Below, one piece after another: positions 25,029 through 37,961 of a stretch of 64,000 nucleotides of DNA. The notes below the pieces were generated by a model. That model was not told the DNA's origin. It did not search any database and saw nothing but the letters and a program-made list of their open reading frames with translations. Origin of the DNA: Todiramphus chloris collaris. Its lineage: Eukaryota > Chordata > Aves > Coraciiformes > Alcedinidae. Where the stretch lies: positions 11,951,108 to 12,015,107 of the forward strand of contig JANVCC010000073.1 of assembly GCA_025345505.1 (NCBI GenBank). Direction: 5' to 3'. A program made the position numbers and the translations under genes. The stretch's first letter is position 1, and every line of letters begins with the position of its first letter.

Positions 25029-27683
25029 AAAAAATGACCTACCTATGGCTTGTGGCTTCTTCCTTGCTACAGCCTGGCTTGTGGGAGGGGTGGGGCTGGG
25101 GGGTAAGGGGGAGGTGTCTGCCCAGTGCTGCAGCAGGTCTGATTTTTGTGTTGTTCAAAGGGCTGTATGGGGTAGTTCCCTGCAGGGCAAGTCCAGTTTG
25201 GTGCATGACTCTGGTCTTCCCCAGGCTACCAGGAGCTGAGCTGGATGAATGTATGGTGCTGGGGCTAGAGGCTCTGGTGTCTGAGGCCATTGTGTCAGTG
25301 TCTTGGTGCATCTTCAAGTAGGGACTAATCCAGACCTTTTTGCCTACCTGAAGACTGAGGATCCTGCTTCAAAGAGGTTGGTGTCCCCTAAAATATCACT
25401 TGTGGAGCTAGGCTTGTTCCTCCCCAGAATGGCTGGAGCTGCCTGTGCTGGTAATCTGCATACTGGCCTGGGTTCTGCTGGTGCTGTGGCCTTGCTTGCT
25501 CTGTCCACCTAGTTCTCAGAGTAGAGCTCTCCCCTTGCTGCCTTGCATAGCATTTCTCTTCTTGACCCACCTTCTGCCCCTGTTCTTGCAGCCTTTTAAG
25601 GGTAGGTTAATTCAGTAGGCCCCTTGGGTACCCTCCAGGCTGATCCCAGCACTGCCTTGCAGGAGGGGAAATGCTGTCTGTGTCCACACAAAATAAAGGC
25701 AGCCCGGGCATTTCTCCCACCCGCACCTCTACCAGAATGGTGCACTTGGAAGTACCAGACATTGCGCAAACCTATATCCTCAGGTCTAAGGATAGAGAAA
25801 GCCTTTTTGCAATCCAGTGCCCGAAATGTCTCCATTGCAAGCAGAGGATTAGCCAGGGAGAAGCATTACAGAAAAGCTCTATATCAACACTTCCCTCCCT
25901 GACTTGGGCATTCCCTTTTTGGCTCTGGCATGCAGGGGCACACAGCTGCTAGTGGTGTAGGAGGCCAGGACACCTGCCAGGATGATACCCCCTAGAAATG
26001 TGGCTGCTTCAGCAGCCATGCATGCACGGAGGATGGCTTCCCAGGAGCTGGTCCTTTCTGGTGAGGCTCAATGCCACCTTCCCTCACCAGGCAAGTTATA
26101 CGTGTCAGCTCCTCCTGGCAATACCCATGTCTCTCCCTAGCTGGGGTCCACCTCACTGTTCCTGATGCAGTTTTCTCCCATCACTGGATTGGGTGGTGAG
26201 CTGTGGCCAGCACTGGAGCAAGAATGAGGAAGCTGAGTCACTGGCAGGAGGAATTAGGGCAAATATCTGGTGACCAACAGCACAAGGTGAATTCAGATCA
26301 GGGTTTGTAGCTGTGATGGGCATCTGGCTGTGCTGCTGCTCCATCCCCTCTGACTGACCTAGGAGAAGATTTGGCCCCATATATGCCTCTATGGAGGATC
26401 ATAATCCCATGTCCTGCAAGTGATGCCAGAGTGCATGGCTTTGCCCCAGGCACCCCAGTGTTTACCTCCTCCTGGCCATGTAGCCAGCCTGTTGGGCTGT
26501 GGCACCCTCTCCGTGCATCCCACAGCACCATTCTGGTTTGCGGCGCAGATCACCGAGTACAAGGGAGGCTTTTGCATGCTGACAGCTAGGCTGTTACCTT
26601 GGCCACTCTCCATCTCACAGTCCCCAGAGCTGCAGCAGAAAGTGGTGGGAGCCAAGAGGTGATGGTGATCAGGGCCGGGGGTGGCTTCCAGGTTTGGACA
26701 GCAGGAAATCACCAGCCCCAGCCTGCACTGCAGCCAGTCCATGCAAATATCCCTTTGAAAGGTGTGGGTTCATCAGCAGCACAAACAGGATAAAGCAAAG
26801 CCACGCTGTGTGCTTCCCCACATGCAGGTTGTCCCCCAACCCACCACTCCCCACATCTCCAGGGAAAACGTGTCACCACCTGTGCATCACTCAGGTCAGC
26901 CTTTCACCTCCAGGCCCACCCTTCCTTGAGTGGACATACTGCCAAGTGCAGAGCTCAAACCCTACAGTGGCAGTGGTGGAGAGGAGATGTGAGAGGACAA
27001 GCAGAAGCTGCCAGGGAAAAACCTCTGCCGGGAGTTCTTGGGGAGGATACGTGCATGCACAAGGATAATTGTATATTTGGCTGTAAAAGGGGAGTGTAGA
27101 AGAGGCTGCGCAGTAAAAGGGAAATGAAAGTGTTGTGTGAGATGGTGACCATGGTCCTTTGGGAACATAGCCGATGGAGGACACCACAGGGTGGGAGAGT
27201 GTACAATGTGGCACTGTAGGTCAGACCATCCTCTGGAGACAGTCAGTGACACAGGGTGAGGATTAACAAAGATTTTTCATCCTGGTGTGGGGAGCAGAGC
27301 AGAGCTGTGCCAGAAGAGCCCCTACGGCCATGGGACAGGGAAGCCACCATCCCTGACTAGTGGGTGCAAAGGCACCAGCACAGTGAGCCAGGTGCCTCCA
27401 GTCACCCACACTGGTAAACCCGCCTGCATGGTGGCTGGCAGAGTGGGGCTGCCACACTTGGCACAACCCAACACCTCCCCCAGCAGCAGAGATGTTATTG
27501 CTGCTCTTGAAACAATGCCCAGGAGGTTGGGTTTACCAGCAGGAGCTTACCCATCCCCTGCCAGCGAGGGCTCAGTATGAGATGAACCAGAAGAGCCCAG
27601 AGCTTCCTGCTCCTCCAGAGTCCTAGCAAGAACCAGGCTCTTGGTAGCACCCAGGTCTAGATAAAGCTGAGGAGTTATGCACT
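25029..27683. other. Intergenic DNA, no gene recognised
   Basis: Moderately GC-rich sequence with many short overlapping open frames on both strands. None has a domain, a conserved start or a flanking CpG island. No repeat was identified with confidence. Confidence 0.55.
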
Positions 27684-27810
27684 AATCATAGAATCATAGA
27701 ATCATAGAATCATTATGGTTGGAAAGGACCTCCAGGGTCATCAAGTCCAACCTTGTCCTAGCATTTCTCAACCACTACACCATATCCTCAAGCTCCACAT
27801 CTAAGTCACC
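27684..27810 (-). mobile_element. CR1 LINE 3' tail with terminal octamer repeats
   Basis: Three to four copies of the octamer ATCATAGA (minus strand TCTATGAT) are followed by TTATGGTTGGAAAGGACCTC and GGTCATCAAGTCCAACC. This is the diagnostic CR1 3' end with its tandem octamers, on the minus strand. Confidence 0.9.
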
Positions 27811-30779
27811 ACTAAGCCACCACGCAACCTGCCACACTCCCTGGGTTTGCTCAGCCAGTGCAGGGCACAGCTGGGAGCAGCTCTGCCACATCTTGCAAAG
27901 CAACACGTTGCTGATACCTGGAGGTGCCAAACCCTTCTGTGGCTCGCAGCCTGTTCCTGAGAGCAGTCAGAATTAATTGCTCGTTTCTGCCCTCCCACCA
28001 GATGCACTCTGCAGATTCCTGGGGGCCTTTGTGCCGTGCTGGGAGCTGCAGGAGTGCATGTGCTCCCATGGGGGATGAGGCTCTGGTGTCATGCGCCAGT
28101 ACCCGCACTTGTGCCTGAGCCGGGGCAGCTGATGGTGGAATGCAGCACTTTATTTTAGGAGGCAGCTGGCTCACACAGGAGCCATTGTTCATCATCCTTC
28201 CCCCCCCCCCCGGTGCTTTGTTACAAAGGATTATGGCATGAAAAGCCATTTTGTTCCCCGGCTCCTAGTGCATAGCCCCCACCCTGTAATTTATTCCTCT
28301 CCACTGGCAGCAGCTGGGGTATGACACCCCAGAGAGCTGAGAGTAGACAAAGTGGGGGTCTCAAACCCATGGCAGTGACAGACAGCAGCAGGGATGCAGC
28401 CAGCACCCAAGCCATGACATGGCCAGCTGGGGTTTGTCAGGTGTGCCCGAGACTGATACTGACTGCATGAGCACATGCATGATGTGAAGAAACCTCTAGG
28501 GTTGGACAAACAAAATCAAAGCCTTTCCATGGTGTGGCGTCACAGCTCCAAGCCTGCCTGGATGAGCCTGTAGGGAACATCCTACTGCCCATGGGGACCC
28601 AGGGCCAGGCTGGGTGCAGAGAGCATGGTGCAGAGTATGATCTGGGCATAGAGGGTACAGTGCAGGATAAGAGTCAGGGGTCAGCATGGGAATACATCCC
28701 TTTGCTGCTTCTACCAGAATCACCTGCAGCCAGGGCAGAGGCCCCTCTGAAGCAGTGGCAGGAGTGGCTTCTCTTCAAGCCCTCTGCCCAGGCATTTTCC
28801 CTGCCAAGAGTCAGCCGGGACCCCATGTGCCCCTCTGACCCCCTCCTCTGTCTCTGCCACCACGAGGCCCACTCTGCTGCCATGCACCTTTGCTGTGAGT
28901 CTACAAGCAGAGCCCACTACAGCAGAGGCCAAACTCCCTCCTGCAAGGCTGTGAGCCAGCACCTCGTAGCCGCCTCCACAGTTTTCCAGGAACTGGCACA
29001 GAGGCAATGGGCAGCAGACAACCATGTTGCAACTGATGCTTCTTGCTGTCTCCCAAAGCTCCAACCTGCCTGCACACCTACATCAGGGTAAAATTATGTC
29101 TGGTGCTTCTTCCCATGGTGCTATCTGCTCCACTCTGTCATCCAGCACATATGTAATAACCTACCAAGGGGCTCCAGGGACAAGATGGGGATGGGCAAGG
29201 AGGTGAGGGCAAAGGTTGTGGTGAAGGCATGCAGCTTGGCCGCTGCCAGTCCCAGGACTGTAGTGTTGCTGGGACAAGTCCCTGCTTGCAGTGTTGTGTC
29301 TTGGAATAGGCAGCTTCACAGCCTGGGCACGTTCCACTCCCCACTGCCACTCCCATGTCACTTCCAGCTCAGCAGGGAAGTTTCTAATGGGGCTGCAGTG
29401 AATGCTCCAATAGCACATCCAGCATCTCAGTGCCATGGTGGGGAGGAGGCAGTGAGGAGACAACTCCCATCCCTGTTGCCGTGGTCCCAATTCCCCTGCA
29501 GTGTTGGAAGTTGCTCCATCTCCAGCCAGTCATCAGCTACATGGTCTTGCCATGGATAATGCTGTTCAGGGATACTGCTACACCCCTGAGTTACTGCTGC
29601 CTGTGTGATGGCTCAGGTTTGCTAGGCCTCAGCCCAGTTCACAAAAACCACACAGGACACTACTCTGGGGCAGCTTGAGCTGAATGGGGTAGAGGGGGAT
29701 GCATGAAGGGGTCTTTGCCAGCTTTGCTCTGGCTATGTTGGTCCAGGGGGGGACGGGAGAATGGGTGTCATGGTGCCTGGCAATCACTGCTTAGAGCTGT
29801 GGGCTCAGGGGAAATGGGGATGTTTCAGAGCAGATGCTGTGGGCTGGAGCTGCTGCCAGGTACAGGCCTTGGAGAAGCAGCTGCAGAGCCAGGCACTGGG
29901 GCTGGAACAAAGGAAGAGGCCCAAGCCCCAGCTGCAGCACAGGACATGTAGTGAGTTCATTGGGGCACAAGCTGGCAGCACTTTGCATGGCCACAGGCTG
30001 GCAGTGGTGATGAGGCTGTATCAAGGCTCTTTACCTTGGCACCAGCTTCCCCACATTTGCTGTAACACCCAAAGCCAGAAGTGAGAGCCATGTACATATA
30101 TTGCAGCCTCTCTGGGTAAGGATGCCGCCGAGTCCAGGGGATTAAAACCTTTCATGCTCCAGAAGCCTGGCACCCTGCAGAGTGTCTGCCCCACTGTTCT
30201 AGTGCTGGCCCCACTTCCCCAGCACTCCTCGCCCAGCACATGGCTCCTGGGCAACATCCCCATCTCCAGACAAATCCCCCTGCAGCAACCGGTGGCAGTA
30301 TCCAGGGCTCAGAGACAAGGTCCTGTCCTGCCTGGAGTGCTGGGGCAATGCCAGCTCTCAGCAGGCTTCCTGTAAACTCAAGGTCATGCTCAGATAAGCC
30401 CATTCCTTCTTTGCCCTTGTGCCCTGGGCTCAGGTTCCCAGGCACTGTGGGAAGCATTAGCCCTCTTAGCATCTCCACCCATCTCCCTCCCACTACTCTC
30501 TTTGGGAGGCCCAGCAGAGAGCCCCACTTCTGCAATTTGTCTCCTATTTAATTGTCCCCTTGTCCCTGCCAGGACTCCTCAGGAGAGGGTCCAGGCCCCC
30601 CTCCCCACTGCATGGCCAAGTAAGATGTGCTGGGTTGTGCCACCAGGCTGTGTCACTGACCCAAGGTGAACCAGGTGAGCCATGGGACAGTGGCTGTGAC
30701 AGTTTGCAACCCATCAAACCAAAATTAGTCTTCTCTGAGATCTCCTTTCAGTTATAAAATATATTTTTCCCCAAGATAC
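27811..30779. other. Intergenic DNA, no gene recognised
   Basis: Many short open frames, the longest 185 codons at 28,534-29,091, none with a recognisable domain. A C12 run lies near 28,201-28,212. No exon or repeat is supported. Confidence 0.5.
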
Positions 30780-31371
30780 TGTATTGGGTCTGGGTGAGAT
30801 GGAGTTAATTTTCCCCCTAGCAGCCCTCATAGTGCTGTGCTTTGTATTTGGAGCTAGAAAGGTGCTGATAACACACCCCTGTTTTGGCTACTGCTGAGCA
30901 AGGCTTGCACAGCATTAAGGCTGTCTCACCAGTGTTTCCTCCCCTCACCCAGTAGGCTGGAGATGGGCAAGATTTTGGGAGGGAACAGAGCCAGGACAGC
31001 TGACCCAAACTGACCAAAGGGATATTCCATACCACATGACTTCTGCTCAGCTCTAAAAGCTAAGAGAAAGGAGAAGGGGAGGGGGGCATTTGCTATTATA
31101 TTTGTCTTCTGGAGCAACTGTTACGCCTACTGAAGCTCTACTTCCCAGGAAGTGTCTGGACATCACCTGCTGATGGGAAGTAGAGAATAATTTCTTTGTT
31201 TCCTTTACTACTGTGCAGTGAATGGCCCTTGCTTTTGCTTTACTAAGCAGGCTTTATCTTGACCCATGAGTTCTTTCCCATATTATTTTCTCCCCCTCTG
31301 TCCTGCTGAGGAGGGGAGTGATAGAACGGTTTGATAGGCAATTGGCATACATCCGAGGTCAACCCACTGTA
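30780..31371 (+). mobile_element. Solo LTR, avian ERV-L-like family
   Basis: Begins TG followed by GGGTGAGATGGAGTTAATTT, then GTGCTGATAACACAC, and ends with GCTGAGGAGGGGAGTGATAG and GTCAACCCACTGTA. This is the layout of a common bird LTR with + orientation. The flanks read GATAC before and GATGT after, at best an imperfect 5-bp target duplication. There is no internal retroviral sequence. Its ends match in pattern those of the LTR at 58,918-59,337, so both appear to belong to one family. Confidence 0.75.
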
Positions 31372-32574
31372 GATGTCAAACAAGTTGTTGCCCAGCTCAG
31401 CAAGGCAGCCAAGCTGCATAGCTGCCAGGAGCCAAAACTTCCCAGGAACATCCCTGCTCAGACAGGAAGGTGACTCTCCATTGTCTCCCAGTGCCCATGG
31501 CTAAGCCCAGGGCAACACAGGGGCCCTTTAAGCACTGTCACGGTCAAGCTGAGGCCACTGGCCCTGTGATGGCATTGGCTGCACTGCAAGGACACGTTGC
31601 CCTCCCTAAGCCCTGCAAGCAGCATCCCATGAGGCTCTGGTGTTTGCCAGCCCTGCCTGGGTGGTCCAGGACATCAGGACACAGCATGGTGCTGCTTCAG
31701 AGAACTGTGACCCTCTTGCCTTAGCAGGCTCTGTCTTGGTGGCTCTATCTCAAGAAGAGTTTTGCTCCTCCTGGCCTCTGTATTCTAACATGCTAAATCA
31801 GATCTCTAATAAAGAAGTAATGATGATTAATGGGATTAAAAGGCTGTCAGGCAAAGGGGGCTGTCAGGGAGAGGTGTGCCATGCTCAAAGGCTCTCCTCA
31901 GCAATGCATAGCCCCGGCAGAACTGGTGCAGGGATCAAGAATGTTTTGGAGCAAGCCCCAGCTGGAGGTGCAGGTTAGATCTGCCACTTGTACCAGCAGC
32001 ACCCTGCGCATCTGGCCCTGGTGCTGGCGCATGCCTTGGTGCCCCAAATACACACCCAAGAAGCACCCCCATATTCCCCTTGCTGCCCCCTCCCCACCCC
32101 TCTATGCTTCTCTTGTTCTGGGTCGCCTCAAACAGACCACCAAGGCTTGTATTACTATTATCCCTGTCTTAATTTAAATCCCATCTCATGGAAGGAGGAA
32201 GGAATCAACTCACTTTCATGGTACCCACTTTCTCCCGGGTCTGGTTCCAGGTTTGGATGGCCAGAGCTGTGGACATCCACGCAAGGGGTCCCCACTCTTG
32301 CCCCTTGGGGAAAGTGCCCAGAGCATATTGTAATCTCCCAGTGAGAGGTGTCCCCAAGTTTTGGAGCTGTCTCTGGGTGAGCACCAGGCACTGGTGGAAA
32401 GAAAAGCTGATGATGCCTAAGGGATGCAGATGGCTCTTGCTACCCAAAACCCCCCTGCAGCCACCCAGGGGTCTGGTCTCCCCTTTCCTCTCCCCTTGCT
32501 GTTGCCCCAGGCTGGGGTGACCTTACCACTATTTTTCCTTCCAAGCATGTGAAATATTTGTATTGTGAGCAGAG
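31372..32574. other. Intergenic DNA, no gene recognised
   Basis: Open frames up to 118 codons only, without motifs. Lies between the solo LTR and the long CR1. Confidence 0.5.
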
Positions 32575-34808
32575 AAGGACTTGTGGGTGATGTGAAGGTT
32601 GGAGGCTGTCTTGGGCATAGCAATCATGAAATGGTAAGAGGTTTTGATTCTCGGAGAAATAAGGAGTGGGGTCAGCAGAACTTCTACCTTGGACTCCCAA
32701 AGGGCAGACTTTGACCTGTTTAGGAGAGTAGTTTACATAAACCCTTTGGAAGCAGTCCTGAAGGGCAAAGGAGTCCAGGAAAGCTGGACATTCTTCAAGA
32801 AGGAAATCTTAAAAGCACAGAAGCAGGCCATCCCCATTTGCCAAAAGATGAGCCAGTTGGAGAGACAACCAGCCTGTCTGGACAGAGAACTTTGGCTTGA
32901 ACTCAGGGAAAAAAAGAGTTTATGACCTTTAGAAGAAGGGGTAGGCAACCAAGGCCTGCAAAGATGCCATGAGGTTATGCAGGGAGAAAATTAGAAGAGC
33001 CAAAGCCCAACTAGAACTTAATTTGGATACTGCAGTAAAAGACAATTAAAAATGTTTCTATAAATACATTAGCAATGAGAGGAGGTCTAAGGAGAATCTC
33101 CATCCTTTATTGGAGGGGGGGGGCTGGAAATAGTGACAAAGGATGAGGAAAAGGATGAGTATGCCTTCTTTGACTCAATCTTTAAAAGTAAGACCTGTTG
33201 TTCTCAGGGTACACCACCCTCTGAGCTGGAAGATAGGGATGAGGTGCAGAATGAAGACCTCATAATCCACATGGAAATCGTTAGTGACCTGCTGCACCAC
33301 AAAAGTCTATGATGATCTACTGAGGGGTACTGAGGGAGCTGGTGGAAGTGCTCACCAAGCTACTTTCAATGATTTAGCAGCAGTCCTGATTGGCCAGGGA
33401 AGTTCCAGTTGACTGGAGGTTAGCAAATATGACACCCATTTATAAGAAGGGCCAGCAGGAGGATCTGTGGAATTATACAGACCTGCCAGCCTGACCTCAA
33501 TGATAGGGAAGGTTATGGAACAAGTCATCTTGAGTATCATTATAAATCCCATACAGGAAAATGAGGTGATCAGGCCCAGTCATCATGGGTTTATGAAAGG
33601 CAGGTCCTGCTTGCCTAACCTTATCTTCTTCTCTGACAGGGTGATCCACCTCATCCACTGATGAGGGAAATGCCATGGATGTTACCTACCTAGGCTTTAG
33701 TAAAGCTTCTGACACCATTTCCCACAGCATTCTCCTTGAGAAACTGGCTGCTCATGGCTTGCATGGAAGTAGTCTTAGCTGGGTAAAAAAATTGGCTGGA
33801 TAGATGAGCCCAAAGAGTGGTGGAGAATGGAATTAAATCCAGTTGGCGGCCAATCACAAGTGGTGTTGCCCAGGGCTCAGTACAGGGACCTGTTCTCTTT
33901 AATTAATCTTTATCAATGATCTGAAGTGCACCCTCAGTAGATTTGCAAGTGACACCAAGCTGGGCAGAAGTGTTGATCGTCTTGAGGGTAGGGAGGCTCT
34001 ACAGAGGGATCTGGACAGGCTGGATCAATGGGCCGAGGACAGTGGTATGAGGTTCAACACAACCAAGTGCTGGGTCCTGCACTCGGGTCACAATGACCCC
34101 ATGCAATGCTACAGGCCTGGGGAAGAGTGGCTGGAAAGCTGCCTGTCTGAAAAGGACCTGGGGGGTGCTGGTTGACAGATGGCTGAATATGAGCCAGCAG
34201 TGTGCCCAGGTGGCCAAGAAGGCCAATGGCATCCTGGCCTGTATCAGAAATAGTGTGTCCAGCAGGACCAGGGGAGCGATTGACCCCTGTACTTGGCACT
34301 GGTGAGGCCACACCTCAAGTACTGTGTTCAGGTTTGCGTCCCTCACTACAAGAAGGACATGGATGTGCTGGAGCATGTCCAAAGAAGGGCAACAAAAGTG
34401 GTGAAAGGTCTAGAGAACAAGTCTTATGAGGAGTGCCTGAGGGAACTGGGTTTGTTTAGCCTGAAGAAAAGGAGGCTCAGGGGACACCTCATCGATTTCT
34501 ACAACTACCTGAAAGGAGGTTATAGTGAGGTGGGAGTCAGTTTCTTCTCCCAAGCAACATCCAATAGGACAAGAGGAAATGACTTCAAGTTGCATATAGG
34601 GAGGTTTAAGTTGGTTATTTAAAAAAATCTCTTCATCAAAAGGGTTGTCAAGCACTGGAACAGGAGAGTGATTGAGTCACCATCCCTGGAGTTATTTAAA
34701 AGACCTGTAGGTGTGACATGGTTTAGTGGTGGACTTGGCTGTGCTATGTTAAAGGTTAGATTTGATGATCTTTAAGGTCTTTTTCAATGTAAATGACTCT
34801 ATGATTCC
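32575..34808 (+). mobile_element. CR1 LINE, about 2.2 kb, 5'-truncated, with reverse transcriptase remnants
   Basis: The + strand carries the second half of CR1 ORF2 and the 3' end. Recognisable points are GTTGGAGGCTGTCTTGGGCA near the left limit, and a reverse transcriptase N-terminal segment near 33,470-33,660 (frame with RPASLTSMIGKVMEQ and HHGFMKGRSC). Next come AAGGCCAATGGCATCCTGGC and the 3' end TTTAAGGTCTTTTTCAATG, then CTATGATTCC. The frame is interrupted by stops and shifts, so the copy is dead. It is the longest LINE in the window. Confidence 0.9.
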
Positions 34809-35124
34809 ATTTTCTACTCTTCCCTATAAATCTCCTTCTTTAAGATGTCCTCCCTCCTGGTCTAACAGGTGGTGGTGAGAGTAGAGGGAGTCACAATGTT
34901 TTGGGCAGCTGCCAGCCATTTGCCTCCCTCACCGCTAAATGAGGAATCAGGGAGAAGCTGTTTGGGCTATTTGTTAATTTATTTCTTTATGTCACCCTCC
35001 ACAGCAGCTGGGCTGCGAGACAGGATGAGGGACAGGCCTCCACACACACAGGAACAGCCACCAGCACCAGCCTGCAGTGACATTCTGCAGGGGACTGTGT
35101 TCTGCAGACAGGTAGGGGGCCTTT
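34809..35124. other. Short spacer between CR1 and LTR
   Basis: No gene or repeat recognised. One 89-codon open frame without motif. Confidence 0.5.
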
Positions 35125-35660
35125 TGTGGCAACGTTGAAGACTAACTCTAAAACATTGTATTAGGACAAGAAGATGTTACACTTCTAATTACAAGAACAT
35201 ACATTCAGTATCCTTTAACAAGGACACCCCAGAGCAATTGGGCCTTGAAGACTGTTTAACTGTGTATTGCCACCTCAGCTGGAGAACTCAAGGCCCAGGT
35301 ATCCTTTAGCTGAACCAGCTTCCTTATAATAGCAAAAATCAAATTCATAGGTCAAAACGACCCTTGCCCAGGTTAAGATCCTCTCCCTGAGCATGCATAA
35401 TAGTGGAAATATGGAATCAGCAGTATTATAATTGTACATAAATTACCAACCAATCATCACAAAGAGGATGGGCTTAGAAATTAGTAATTTTATAAGTTTT
35501 ACATATAAATATAGCAGAGAGAGTCCTGTTGAGCGCGCTTGATTTGTGGCAAACCGCCGAGCTTGCACAACCCCGAAATAAATAAGGAATGTCTCTCCTG
35601 AGCGTGCGAGGACCGGAGTTACTGCATGCCAGGCAACTAATTCGTTTTTCGGACAACAGC
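35125..35660 (+). mobile_element. Solo LTR abutting the RAB9B CpG island
   Basis: Begins near TGTGGCAACGTTGAAG. It has a TATA box (ATATAAATA, about 35,504), a GC-rich R-like stretch with GCTTGCACAACCCCG, AATAAATAA (about 35,576), and a tail that ends near GGACAACA. This is LTR anatomy on the + strand with no gag or pol attached. No target-site duplication was found, so ends are approximate. It is of the same general design as the LTR at 3,038-3,361 but not an obvious copy of it. Confidence 0.65.
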
Positions 35661-35689
35661 AAGGGTGTCGTTGCCTCACGCAGGCTCCG

Positions 35690-36290
35690 CGAAAGCCCCG
35701 CTATTACAGCGGGTAACTCCCCGCTGCCACCCGCCTGCCCCGCGGCGGGGGCTGTCCCACAGCACCTGCTGTGCCCGCCCTCCCGTCGAGGGGCGGCAGC
35801 GGGGAGGTGCCGACAGGCGGCTAGCGGGAGGGGGCAGTACGGGGACACGAATGACAACCGCGGCCTCTGCCGGTGGCTCCTAGCCGGGAGGAGACAGGGC
35901 GTGGCCACGCCTCGCGCGGCCATCGTCAGAGCGCGTGCGCCGCGCAGGCGCAGGGTGAGCCGGCACCTGCACCCGGTGGGCGGCGGCTGGAGGGAGGTAA
36001 GGGCGAGCAGGGCCCCATACGCGCCCCTTCACCCGGCGCTGGCGAGTCACCCCTATTTTCTCGGCCCCTTCCGAGGGGCGTCGGCACCCCTCGGGAGCTG
36101 GGGGCCTGCGCCTCCCTCGCCGGGTGCAGCTCCTCGGCTGTGTCCGCCTTTCCGCGGTCGGCCTGGCCTGGCTCGGCTCCCCGCGGAGTCTCGCCTCCTT
36201 GCCGCGCTGGGAGCCAGGGCCTGCGGAGCAGGGTGGGGCGGGCCCCAGCGTGCAGCTTCCAGGCTCGCACCCCGATGTTTTTATATGCAA
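35690..36290 (+). promoter_or_regulatory. RAB9B: CpG island, probable RAB9B promoter and non-coding first exon
   Basis: Dense CpG and GC boxes lie 2.7-3.3 kb upstream of the RAB9B coding exon. A good splice donor (GGAG then GTAAGG) follows 35,996 and could end a non-coding exon 1, to be joined to the acceptor at 38,934. An octamer-like ATGCAAA lies at 36,285-36,291. Assignment to RAB9B rests on position and strand only. Confidence 0.6.
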
Positions 36291-37130
36291 ACAGTTGCTG
36301 GCGACCTTCACGAGGGGTTTCGGGCCTGCTGCAAGTCGAGCTTAGCCTCCGAAATAGTTTGCAAAGGGCTAATCAGTGAATACAGGTTGCAAACAGCGTT
36401 GCTAACGTTGGTGTCTGGGGTGACAGTGTACCCTTCAGTGTTATAGTTGCGTCATGTCTGTCAGTAGACTGCTGACCTGCCAGGCTCTGAAGCAGCCTAG
36501 CATAACCTACTACTCGTGTTTAAAATGCCTCCTAGTCACATGCTAACAAACTGTTTATAAATGGAAGCTCTTGTCAGGGCTGATGGTGTGTGTCAGGAAG
36601 GGCCTTGGTGACAAGGGCAGTCACCATCTTAAACATCCCTCAGCAAGAATCTTGAACAGTTCACAAGCTCAGGAGTGAGTTTTCTAAAGCCATCAGCCCC
36701 AGGAAGCTATGCTGCAATTCCTGTTTGTCTCTTCTGATATTTGCATTTTGTTCTTTGCTTTAGAACCACCAGGTTGCATACCTGCTTCTCAAATGTCCCA
36801 TGGCCCATTACATTAGTTCAGCTGTGCTTGATGTGGGGTGTTTCTGTGCAGGGGAAGTGAAATGGGTGAGTCTTTAGTTAGTTTCTGTACTTTCCTTAGA
36901 AAGAAACAAAGTTTCTGGTTTTGGCTTTGTGGCAAGCATTGGCTGAAAGAGCTGCAAAAAGAGCAAAGTTGAGCAGGCCCCCCCCGGAATAGGAGTGCTG
37001 ATCCGAGCAGTGTAGAATGCTCCTGTTTTGGTTGTTTGGAGGTTGGTCTGGTGGTGTCATCACTAAGCAGCACTTTGATGTCCACACCCTTTCCAGGAAT
37101 GTTGGTAGCAGGTGTAAACAAGCCAGATCC
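36291..37130. other. Probable RAB9B intron 1, unremarkable part
   Basis: No exon or repeat recognised. A C8 run lies near 36,979. Confidence 0.4.
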
Positions 37131-37202
37131 AGCCTCTTAATGGTTGGACTCAATCATCCTAAAGGTTTTTTCCAACCTAAAAGATTCGATTCTATGATTC
37201 TT
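37131..37202 (+). mobile_element. CR1 LINE 3' end fragment
   Basis: TTAATGGTTGGACTCAATCA, CCTAAAGG, TTTTTTCCAACCTAAAAGAT and GATTCTATGATTCTTT form a CR1 3' end on the + strand. The 5' limit is unclear. Confidence 0.8.
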
Positions 37203-37961
37203 TTTATGCAAGACTATTGACAGCTGGCTCTGTTCTGGTTAGTAAATTCAGGTACATATTCAATCATCAGATCCCAGAATGTGTGGGTGGGCAAGCCAAG
37301 CAGATCAAAGCTATTGACATCCCCTGGATTGAGGTGAGACACTGGTTACACAGCCTGGGCACTCATGCCAGAGCTCCTTCAATGTATTCTTATTTTGGGT
37401 TCAGTGTCCAGGGACTCTGCTCTCATCAGAAAAGGGCTGTGTTCCATTTTACTTAGAGCAAGGCAAACTCTTCTCAGCGCCTTGTTCTTGCCTTTTCTAC
37501 TTCAGCCATCAGTACTTCAGGTACTTCAGCACTTCAGGTTCCAAGAGCTTTGCTGTTGTTCTTCCAGCCTGCGTCAGCATTACAGATTGTGCACCGAGCT
37601 CAGCTCTGGCAACTTCACTGACCAATGTTTGTTTTTTAGTGACTGTTTATGCTGAAGGAAGGTGCTTCCTGGACAGTCCTGGCGACAGAAGCACTGTATT
37701 TCTAGAGCAGGTAAAGTACAGGCAGCAGCCAAATAAACCTCTTTCTCCGTGTCAGGCCTTTACCATTTCTTGCAGAATGTCCCTGGGAGAGGGAGGACTG
37801 GTTGACACTTGGCCTGTCTCTTAGAACTGCTGACTAAGGAACCTCTGGTTTGGGACTGTTGTAGTGTAAATGTGCACCTGTGCTCTGGCAAACTGGCCTG
37901 CAAAGAGTATTGCCAGAAAAGAGCAGCAGAGAAGCTCGGTCTCTGTGCCTGGGAAGCCAGG
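37203..37961. other. Unassigned sequence upstream of the RAB9B partial copy
   Basis: Short open frames only. One (37,217-37,456) contains a non-repetitive stretch ending at a GTGAGA donor-like site, but no protein family was recognised. It may be intronic to RAB9B. Confidence 0.4.

Noticed and set aside
35589-36446. 285-codon open frame over the RAB9B CpG island
   Set aside because: It starts inside an LTR, has low-complexity Ala/Arg/Pro composition and no domain. Long frames are expected in CpG-rich DNA.
37217-37456. 79-codon frame ending at a GTGAGA donor-like site, looked like a possible lost exon
   Set aside because: No protein family recognised and no convincing acceptor.
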